Source of the DNA: Paraburkholderia madseniana
GTDB taxonomy: Bacteria; Pseudomonadota; Gammaproteobacteria; Burkholderiales; Burkholderiaceae
NCBI RefSeq assembly: GCF_009690905.1
Contig: NZ_VOSW01000084.1
Span: 1-41,604, forward strand
DNA: 41,604 nt
Direction of reading: 5' to 3'
In this document: positions 35,992 through 41,604 of the stretch, in pieces
Position numbering within the stretch: the stretch's first letter is position 1
Layout: each line of letters starts with the position of its first letter
The notes under the pieces: generated by a model
Database searches by the model: none
Seen by the model: the letters and a program-made list of their open reading frames with translations, nothing else
What the model was told of the DNA's origin: nothing
Made by a program: the position numbers and the translations under genes

Positions 35992-36804
35992 TCAACTGAC
36001 GATACGCGGCGCAAGCGGTGTTTCCGGTGTCGGATAGCCTGCGTCCTTGAAGGTCTGGATGATCGCGCGGTTGGTGTCGAAGTAGACCTGCCAGTAATGA
36101 TCGGTATGCGTGTAGGGCCGCACGCACAGCAACGGTCCTTCCGGCGTGAAGCTCAGTACTTCGATATCCGGTGCGGGACTCTCGGCCACGTTGGGGATCT
36201 GCGTAACGGCCGCCTTCAACCGGACCATCGCATCCGTAGGATCGACGCCGTTCGCAATCTTCGCGGTCAGCTCGACGCGCCGCACCGGCAGTGCGCTGTA
36301 GTTCGAGATTGTGTCCGAAAAGATCTTGTTGTTACCCACGATGGTTACCACATTGTCGGGCGTCACGATGGTCGTGCCGAATAACCCCAGTTCCGAGACC
36401 GTGCCCGTGACACCGCCCGCCATGACGAAATCCCCCACCTTGAACGGCCGCAGCACCTGCATGAAGATGCCTGCCGCGAAGTGTGCGAGCAAGCCGCCCC
36501 ACGCCGTGCCGATTGCAAGACCGAGGCCGGCGAGCAATGCGGCGAACGAGGTAGTCTGGACGCCGAACACCTGCAGGATCGCAAGGATCAGCAGCAGGTT
36601 CAGCAGTGCGCCGAGAATCGAACCGAGGTAATGAGCGAGTGTTGGATCGACGTGGCCGTTTTTCGACAACAGTTTGCGAAGCAAGCCGGTGATGAGGCCG
36701 ATGACCCACCGGCCGACGATCCACAAGACGATTGCGCCGAGTACCTTGGTGCCGAGGTCGATGCCTCGGGTCATGATGAACACGCGTACGGTTTCGAGAT
36801 CCAA
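35992..36804 (-). CDS. Small-conductance mechanosensitive channel, MscS family
   Basis: A protein of about 270 residues resembling E. coli MscS in size and order. Three N-terminal membrane helices include the pore helix TSFAALLAGLGLAIGTAWGGLLAHFAAGIFMQVLRPF, then the FKVGDFVMAGGVTGTV beta domain and a C-terminal cytoplasmic part. It would open under osmotic downshock to release solutes. The start is TTG 36804, with GAGGAAC upstream; the in-frame ATG at 36774 is an alternative and the upstream frame to 36888 looks non-coding. It converges with the dedA gene. Confidence 0.9.
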   Translation of the reverse strand: MDLETVRVFIMTRGIDLGTKVLGAIVLWIVGRWVIGLITGLLRKLLSKNGHVDPTLAHYLGSILGALLNLLLILAILQVFGVQTTSFAALLAGLGLAIGTAWGGLLAHFAAGIFMQVLRPFKVGDFVMAGGVTGTVSELGLFGTTIVTPDNVVTIVGNNKIFSDTISNYSALPVRRVELTAKIANGVDPTDAMVRLKAAVTQIPNVAESPAPDIEVLSFTPEGPLLCVRPYTHTDHYWQVYFDTNRAIIQTFKDAGYPTPETPLAPRIVS

Positions 36805-36997
36805 GATGTTCCTCGCTGGTTGAGTTGCCTTCGACTGATTGAACGGCGGTAGTGCAATACAGCGGCGAATGCCCGGCGACGGGCGCAAACTGTAAATCTC
36901 GGTCTTCGAAAGTTATACGCGACGGCGCGCGCGACCGCAAGGTCCGTTCCTGTTGATGATGCGGATTGCGTAAGGGAAGAAAACGGGCCGCGTGGGG

Positions 36998-37369
36998 CTA
37001 CATCGGCAGTTGAGATTCGGAGTACGGGGACGTGCGAATGACCAGCGTGTTGTCGTTAGTTTTGGCGGCGCGCGCGCGACGTGCCACGTAGCGCGAAGCC
37101 AAAGCCGCAATGGCTGCAAGCACATATGCGCTGGCGCGTTCGAAGAACGCGGCCGGCGTGCTGAATTTGCCATAGCGGCTCTGCGCATCGGCGAACACGA
37201 GAAAGGTTAGCGCGGCATCGAGCAGCAAGGCGGCCGAAATCATTGCGACGAAAATGTGCGCACCATTGAGCGCGGCGCCGGGTGCGAACCGGTTGCACAG
37301 ATGACATGCGCTCAGAACGATAGCCAGCAAAACAAGGTTCGAGACGAGGTCGAACAGAAAATTGGTCAT
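36998..37369 (-). CDS. Small inner membrane protein, unknown function
   Basis: A 123-residue protein with three predicted membrane segments (about 6-26, 40-62, 80-98) and a short basic/polar tail. I do not recognise a family. The ATG at 37369 (MTNFLFDLVSNLVLLAIVL) sets the first helix at the N-terminus, but no Shine-Dalgarno is seen; an in-frame ATG at 37462 would add 31 polar residues. It is separated from mscS by about 190 bp on the same strand. Confidence 0.65.
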   Translation of the reverse strand: MTNFLFDLVSNLVLLAIVLSACHLCNRFAPGAALNGAHIFVAMISAALLLDAALTFLVFADAQSRYGKFSTPAAFFERASAYVLAAIAALASRYVARRARAAKTNDNTLVIRTSPYSESQLPM

Positions 37370-37752
37370 GTTGACAGAATGAAAGCGCAGGGATCTGCGG
37401 CGTTGCCAAAGCGTCTGCTCACGCAGCGTTGCAGCGTGATTCGCAGAATCGGCGGCGATCATTGCACGTCTTCACGTCTCAATAAATATCAATGTTCGGA
37501 GTCCGTTGTATCTGTTTCGTATCGAAGAGGCGTGATGTAAGAGGGGCCCGTGGGTGCGTGGGGTTTTGTGATTGGCGCTGTGAGAATGCTTCGCACGCGT
37601 GTAAAGAGTGCGGCGATATCGTTCCGATTTCGTCGCTTTCGTCGCTTTCGCTCGTCACTCAAACGGTGTTTCTCGCGACGCCATTCGGTTGGGGCGATAC
37701 GGACGAATGGTGACGGCGTGATTCGCCGAGACCGCGCGCGGATTCGAGCCGC
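37370..37752. other. Gene-free stretch upstream of the small membrane protein
   Basis: This stretch of about 380 bp between the small membrane protein gene and the tRNA terminator has no coding frame I can support; frames at 37492-37713 and 37550-37777 are Arg-rich with poor codon use. It includes three 9-bp repeats (TTTCGTCGC, TTTCGTCGC, TTTCGCTCG at 37628-37654) and presumably the membrane protein promoter, which I cannot locate. Confidence 0.5.
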
Positions 37753-37792
37753 AAAAAGAAAAGGGCTTGCACGCTGACGCGTGCAAGCCCTT
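37753..37792 (-). terminator. Intrinsic terminator of tRNA-Lys
   Basis: A 14-bp perfect stem (37779-37792 with 37761-37774) and 4-nt loop is followed on the minus strand by TTCTTTTT (37760-37753). It starts 9 nt past the tRNA 3' end. Confidence 0.9.
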
Positions 37793-37800
37793 GAATCTTT

Positions 37801-37876
37801 TGGTAGGCCGTACGGGATTCGAACCTGTGACCAACGGATTAAAAGTCCGCTGCTCTACCAGCTGAGCTAACGACCC
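37801..37876 (-). tRNA. tRNA-Lys (anticodon TTT)
   Basis: A 76-nt tRNA read on the minus strand. The acceptor starts GGGTCGT and ends ACGGCCTACCA with CCA encoded. The D arm is AGCTCAGCTGGTAGAGC, the anticodon loop is CTTTTAA with TTT in the middle, and the T arm holds GGTTCGAATCC. It decodes AAA and AAG lysine codons. It is a single tRNA gene with a consensus promoter and terminator of its own. Confidence 0.97.
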
Positions 37877-37890
37877 AAAAGAGAAGCGAG

Positions 37891-37920
37891 ATTATAGCGA
37901 TAGGACCTATGGCCTGTCAA
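37891..37920 (-). promoter_or_regulatory. Consensus sigma-70 promoter of tRNA-Lys
   Basis: TTGACA (37920-37915) and TATAAT (37896-37891), both perfect hexamers, with an 18-bp spacer on the minus strand. Transcription would start about 8 nt before the mature tRNA. Confidence 0.9.
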
Positions 37921-37960
37921 CCCATGGTGGTGAGTCGAGCTATCCGCACTTCAGATAGTG

Positions 37961-37991
37961 AAAAGCCCGAGGTATCACTACCCCGGGCTTT
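37961..37991 (-). terminator. Intrinsic terminator of the tol-pal operon
   Basis: A stem of 12 pairs plus one mismatch (arms 37979-37991 and 37962-37974, loop GTGA) is followed on the minus strand by a T run. It lies 80 nt after the cpoB stop. Confidence 0.75.
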
Positions 37992-38071
37992 CCGGCGAGA
38001 GGCGCGCGTGACTGTTGATTTGGAGACTGCGCAGCCACTGCGCGTTACATCAACTGCCAAACCCTGTACGA

Positions 38072-38821
38072 CTACTTGATCTGCGACAGCTTGCTCTGAG
38101 CCGACTGGGCGACGTCCGAGCCGCCGTACTGCGCGACGATCTGCTCCAGCGTCTTCTTGGCCGCAGCCTTCTGACCTTGCTCGAGCTGATTGTTCGCAAT
38201 CGCGAGCAACGCTTCCGGCGCACGCGGATGCTGCGGATACTTAGCCACCACACCTTGCCAGGTCGCCGTCGAGCCCTTGTAGTCGCGCAGCGCATACAGC
38301 GCGTTGCCGAGCCAGTACTGCGCGGTCGGCTGGTAAGGACTGTTCGGAAACTTGGAGATGAAGCTGCGGAACGCCGCCGCCGCATTCTTGAAGTCGCCGT
38401 TGCGGAACAACTGTGAAGCCGCATTGAACGAATCGGTTTCGCCCGGCTGCACCTCACCCTGGACGCCATCCACCGTCTGTTGCTGCGGCTCGAATTTCTT
38501 CAGGCGCGTGTCCAGATCGGTGTAGTAGTCCTTCTGCTGTTTTTGCAGCGTGGTGAGTTGGTTGCCCATATCCTCGTTCTGCCCACGCAACGTTGCGACC
38601 TGCTGATTCAACTGGTCGAGGCGGTTGGACTGATCGAGGATCGTGCGCTGTGCGGCCGACAATTGGCTCGACAGGCTATCGGTCTTCGAACGCAGATCGA
38701 GAATGGCCTGACGGGCCTGATCGTCGTCAAAGATGCCCGCATGCGCAGGCATAGCCGCGAAGGCCGTGCCCGCGACGCAGGCCGCTGCGGCAAACCGCAG
38801 CCAGGAGAAACGATGCGTCAT
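38072..38821 (-). CDS. cpoB: Tol-Pal system protein YbgF/CpoB
   Basis: A periplasmic protein of about 249 residues. A signal peptide ends at AHA (cleavage before GIFDDD). A trimerising coiled coil follows (about 28-90, many Gln/Leu heptads), then TPR repeats (FNAASQLFRNGDFKNAAAAF, AQYWLGNALYALRDYKGS and a third). CpoB couples cell wall synthesis to outer membrane constriction at division. ATG 38821 (MTHRFSWLRF) is chosen because AGGTGA lies 8 nt upstream; ATG 38830 and GTG 38833 are in-frame alternatives. Fourth gene of tolA-tolB-pal-cpoB here. Confidence 0.93.
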   Translation of the reverse strand: MTHRFSWLRFAAAACVAGTAFAAMPAHAGIFDDDQARQAILDLRSKTDSLSSQLSAAQRTILDQSNRLDQLNQQVATLRGQNEDMGNQLTTLQKQQKDYYTDLDTRLKKFEPQQQTVDGVQGEVQPGETDSFNAASQLFRNGDFKNAAAAFRSFISKFPNSPYQPTAQYWLGNALYALRDYKGSTATWQGVVAKYPQHPRAPEALLAIANNQLEQGQKAAAKKTLEQIVAQYGGSDVAQSAQSKLSQIK

Positions 38822-38840
38822 TCGGCTCATCACCTGTTAC

Positions 38841-39350
38841 TTACTGTTGGTACACGAGGTCGGCGCGGCGGTTTTGTGCCCACGACGATTCGTCATGACC
38901 GGTAGCTTGCGGCTTTTCCTTGCCGAGGCTCACGGCTTCCATTTGCGAGTCCGTCACGCCCATCAGCGACAGCGAACGGCGCACCGCCTCGGCACGCTTC
39001 TGGCCGAGTGCCAGGTTGTATTCGCTGGTGCCGCGTTCGTCGGTGTTGCCCTGGATCAGGACGTGACGTTGCGGATGGCTCTTCAGGTATTGCGCGTGTT
39101 GTTGCAGCAGCGATTGATAGTCGTCCTTGACCGAGTAGCTGTCGAAGTCGAAGTAGATGCTGCGCTTGGCGAGCGGGCTGTTCGGATCGTTTAGCGGATC
39201 GACGTTGACCTGAGCGACATCGGTCGGATTCGGTTGCGTCGAAACTGCACCACCCTTGTTAGCGTTTTCGTCGAGCTTGACGCCCGAGTGACATGCGGCC
39301 AACGCACCGACCATCAATACGGCAAATGCGAAACGAAGTTTTGACATCAT
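38841..39350 (-). CDS. pal: Peptidoglycan-associated lipoprotein Pal
   Basis: A 169-residue outer membrane lipoprotein. The signal peptide ends in a lipobox LAAC, with the lipidated Cys near residue 20. An OmpA-like domain holds the SIYFDFDSYSVKDDYQ start, NTDERGTSEYNLALGQKRAEAVRRSL and the Asp/Arg that bind diaminopimelate. It tethers the outer membrane to the wall and binds TolB. AAGGAGAG sits 7 nt before ATG 39350; a second ATG follows directly. Confidence 0.96.
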   Translation of the reverse strand: MMSKLRFAFAVLMVGALAACHSGVKLDENANKGGAVSTQPNPTDVAQVNVDPLNDPNSPLAKRSIYFDFDSYSVKDDYQSLLQQHAQYLKSHPQRHVLIQGNTDERGTSEYNLALGQKRAEAVRRSLSLMGVTDSQMEAVSLGKEKPQATGHDESSWAQNRRADLVYQQ

Positions 39351-39382
39351 TTTGTTACTCTCCTTGTGTTGTTGCATGAACG

Positions 39383-40675
39383 TTACTGCATAAACGGGCC
39401 CCAGGATGGCTCGCGTACGCTGCCACCCTGAACGGAAAGGACCTGCCGAGTGCGACCGTCGGTCGATACTGCGGCCAACACGCCACGGCCGTTCACCTCT
39501 GTGGCGTAAAGAATGTACTGACCGTTCGCCGCGAAGCTCGGCGATTCGTCATGTGTGGTGTCCGTCAGGCCCGTTGCCGTGTTGCCTTGCAGGTCCTGGA
39601 TATACAGCCTGAAGCCGCCGCCGACGCGCGAAATATAGGCGAGCTGCTTGCCGTCCGGGCTGACGCGCGGGCTGGTGTTGTAGTTGCCCGTGAAGGTCAC
39701 GCGTTGCGCGGCGCCGGCGTTCTCGCCCTGGGCCGACATCTTGTAGATCTGCGGTTGGCCGCCACGGTCGCTGGTGAAATAGATCGACTGGCCGTCAGGA
39801 GAGAAGCACGGTTCAGTGTCGATCGAACTGCCTTGCGTCAGGCGCCGCAGGCCGCTGCCGTCCGCATTGACGGCGAAAATCTGCGTGTTGCCGGTGCGCG
39901 AAAGCGCGACGGCCAGCGTGCGGCCGTCCGGCGACCATGCCGGCGCACTGTTGTTACCCTTCTGGTCTGATACGACCACGCGACGGCCCGTAGGCAGGTC
40001 GTGGATGTAGACGATCGGCTTCTTCTTTTCGAACGAAACGTAAGCGACCTTGGTGCCGTCAGGCGACCAGGCGGGCGAGATGATCGGCTCGGGGCTCGAC
40101 AGCGCGATGTGCGCGTCCTGGCCGTCCGAATCGGAGATCTGCAACTGATAACGGCCACCGGTCTTGATGACGTACGACAGGCGCGTGGCGAACACGCCGC
40201 GGCCGCCCATCAGCTTCGCGTAGATATAGTCCGCAACCTTGTGTGCGCTCATGCGCAAGCCGCTTTCCGGGCTCACCAGCACGAGGCCGCCCAGGCTTTC
40301 GCCCTTGACTGTGTCGTACAGCTTGAAGCGCACTTCGTACTGGCCGTTCGGCAAGCGGTTCACGCTGCCCGACACGAACGCGTTGGCGCCCTTGGCCTTC
40401 CAGCTGCCGAGGTCGACGGAATCGGTTTCCGCGACGGGCGTGCTGCCCGCGTCGATATTCGTGAATTTGCCGCTGCGTTGCAGATCCTGACGCACGATCG
40501 TACTGACCTGCTGCGGCGAGTTCGCTTCATTGGCGAAATTCGCCGTTGCGATCGGAAACTGGGTGGACCCGACGCCTGTCACGAGGACGTTGAGTTGTGC
40601 GTGGGCGGCGCCGCCGACGGCGATCAGGCACGATGCTACAAGTGTCCGCAGGCCTAGCTTGGTCATCAAACTCAT
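39383..40675 (-). CDS. tolB: Tol-Pal system protein TolB
   Basis: A periplasmic beta-propeller protein of 430 residues that binds Pal and couples to TolA. A signal peptide ends at AHA (before QLNVLVTG). The N-terminal domain runs to about residue 160. Propeller blades follow, carrying repeated (A/S)WSPDG, FSPDGQ and VSPDGKQLAY motifs. The C-terminus is GSVREPSWGPFMQ. The ATG at 40675 gives the normal start; an in-frame frame to 40711 is longer and unlikely. pal begins 33 nt after its stop. Confidence 0.97.
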   Translation of the reverse strand: MSLMTKLGLRTLVASCLIAVGGAAHAQLNVLVTGVGSTQFPIATANFANEANSPQQVSTIVRQDLQRSGKFTNIDAGSTPVAETDSVDLGSWKAKGANAFVSGSVNRLPNGQYEVRFKLYDTVKGESLGGLVLVSPESGLRMSAHKVADYIYAKLMGGRGVFATRLSYVIKTGGRYQLQISDSDGQDAHIALSSPEPIISPAWSPDGTKVAYVSFEKKKPIVYIHDLPTGRRVVVSDQKGNNSAPAWSPDGRTLAVALSRTGNTQIFAVNADGSGLRRLTQGSSIDTEPCFSPDGQSIYFTSDRGGQPQIYKMSAQGENAGAAQRVTFTGNYNTSPRVSPDGKQLAYISRVGGGFRLYIQDLQGNTATGLTDTTHDESPSFAANGQYILYATEVNGRGVLAAVSTDGRTRQVLSVQGGSVREPSWGPFMQ

Positions 40676-40814
40676 GCTGAATGGTTTCCCCAAAAACGGT
40701 TTTACTAACACTTCACGACAGCAGAGAGACCCGAAAACATCTAATTCGTTCCCGGGCGCGCCGCGCTGGGCGGGGCGCGGCGTCTGCTGTCAACTGACTG
40801 TCAAACTGTTGCAA

Positions 40815-41604
40815 TCAACCTGCCGGGCGCAACGTAATCTTGAAGCTGGTCGGCGTCTTCCCGTCGATGTCCTGAGGCATCGGATTGGAACGCTGGACGG
40901 CCCGCAGTGCCGCATCGTCCCACGCCGAGTTGCCGCTGCTGCGCGCGATCTGCGCGTCCAGCAGCGTGCCAGTCGGCGAGCAGCGCACGGAGATGACGGT
41001 CTCCAGACCTTCCGTTTCGCCACCCCACGAGATATTCGGGCGCACCACACGACGCACCTTGTCCGCGTAACCCGGCGATGTCGCCGTGCCACCCGAGCCG
41101 CTACCCGTGCCGCTCTTCGCGAGTCCATTGCCGGTCGAACCCGGGGCGCCTGCCGAACCTTGCATCTGGGCAAGCCGCTCACGACGTTCCGCATCCAGCT
41201 TCTTGGCTTGCGCCGCTGCATCGGCCTGCGCCTTGGCCTTCGCCGCTTTCTGCGCATCGGCTTTCTTCTGCGCCTCAGCGTCGGCTTGTTTCTGCTGCTC
41301 CTGCTGTTGCTTTTGCTGGTCGGCCAATTGCTGTTGTTTCAGCTTGTCGGCCTGCTGCTGTTGCTGTTGTTGCAACTGTTTCTGCTTGGCCGCGGCCGCT
41401 TTTTGCGCAGCCTGATCGGCCGCCAGTTGCCGCTGGCGCTTCGCCTCGGCTTCCTGCTGGGCTTGCAGCTTCTGCTGACGCAGTTGCTCGGCCAGTTGCG
41501 CCTGACGGGCCGCTTCCTGTTGCTGGCGTTTCTTTTCCTGCAACGCGATGTCGGCCTGTTCATCCGGCAGCGGCAACTGGCGGCCGATCAGGCTGCGCAA
41601 AAAG
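40815..41604 (-). CDS. tolA: Tol-Pal system protein TolA (partial, 5' end outside window)
   Basis: The visible 262 residues include a long Ala/Lys/Gln/Glu-rich helical domain (about 20-135 of the visible part), a Ser/Gly-rich break and the C-terminal TolA domain (about 170-261). The latter has the conserved IARSSGNSAWDDAALRAVQRSNPMP and ends SFKITLRPAG. TolA is the inner membrane protein that spans the periplasm to contact TolB and Pal, driven by TolQR. The N-terminal membrane anchor and true start are beyond position 41604. A TTG at 41600 in the frame is not the start. Confidence 0.94.
   Translation of the reverse strand, partial: FLRSLIGRQLPLPDEQADIALQEKKRQQQEAARQAQLAEQLRQQKLQAQQEAEAKRQRQLAADQAAQKAAAAKQKQLQQQQQQQADKLKQQQLADQQKQQQEQQKQADAEAQKKADAQKAAKAKAQADAAAQAKKLDAERRERLAQMQGSAGAPGSTGNGLAKSGTGSGSGGTATSPGYADKVRRVVRPNISWGGETEGLETVISVRCSPTGTLLDAQIARSSGNSAWDDAALRAVQRSNPMPQDIDGKTPTSFKITLRPAG

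Noticed and set aside
37492..37777. Two overlapping frames upstream of tRNA-Lys
   Set aside because: Arg/Phe-rich products generated by the TTTCGTCGC repeats, without start signals.
37801..37876. tRNA-Lys as an attachment site for an integrated element
   Set aside because: No integrase, no repeated tRNA 3' end and no change of composition are seen nearby; the flanks are core genes.

Overview
The window looks like a housekeeping stretch of the main chromosome of a Burkholderiaceae beta-proteobacterium, most likely Paraburkholderia or Burkholderia. I infer this from the high GC content, strong G/C third-position bias, the gene families (CNHGRP/DMHA-type MutL, a PabB-PabC fusion, HrcA alongside an RpoH-type promoter) and the gene order. 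There is no sign of phage, insertion sequence, CRISPR or other accessory DNA. The protein genes are ordinary and well conserved. The interesting signals lie between them.

Layout from the left. On the minus strand, yhdP-nit-tldD is an envelope/quality-control cluster that ends in a terminator. It is followed by an independent aroG unit (first step of the shikimate pathway) with its own promoter, a 22-codon leader peptide rich in Phe/Tyr/Trp, a full set of mutually exclusive hairpins and a final terminator. glnE (nitrogen control) diverges from yhdP and converges with recN and nadK. From 14.3 to 24 kb lies a heat-shock and biosynthesis block on the plus strand: hrcA, hemH-hslR, grpE, a small unknown gene, dnaK, dnaJ and pabBC. 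grpE has a near-perfect sigma-32 promoter and a long stem-loop in its leader.

From 24 to 30.5 kb, on the minus strand, is a tightly packed run with stop/start overlaps: AI-2E-type permease, hda, HAD phosphatase, pcnB, folK, deoxynucleoside kinase, panB. It covers replication control, RNA polyadenylation, folate, dNTP salvage and pantothenate. purM diverges from it. miaA and mutL follow on the minus strand, then dedA (+), an MscS channel and a small membrane protein (-), tRNA-Lys(TTT) with a consensus promoter and terminator, and finally tolA(partial)-tolB-pal-cpoB, the Tol-Pal envelope system, running in from the right edge.

The main result is the trp-type transcription attenuator in front of aroG (about 1400-1591), with every expected element visible. 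Secondary points are three candidate small proteins (16972-17133 minus, 18185-18403 plus, 23896-24030 minus), a structured grpE leader, helically phased repeats near panB, and a probably leaderless mutL mRNA.
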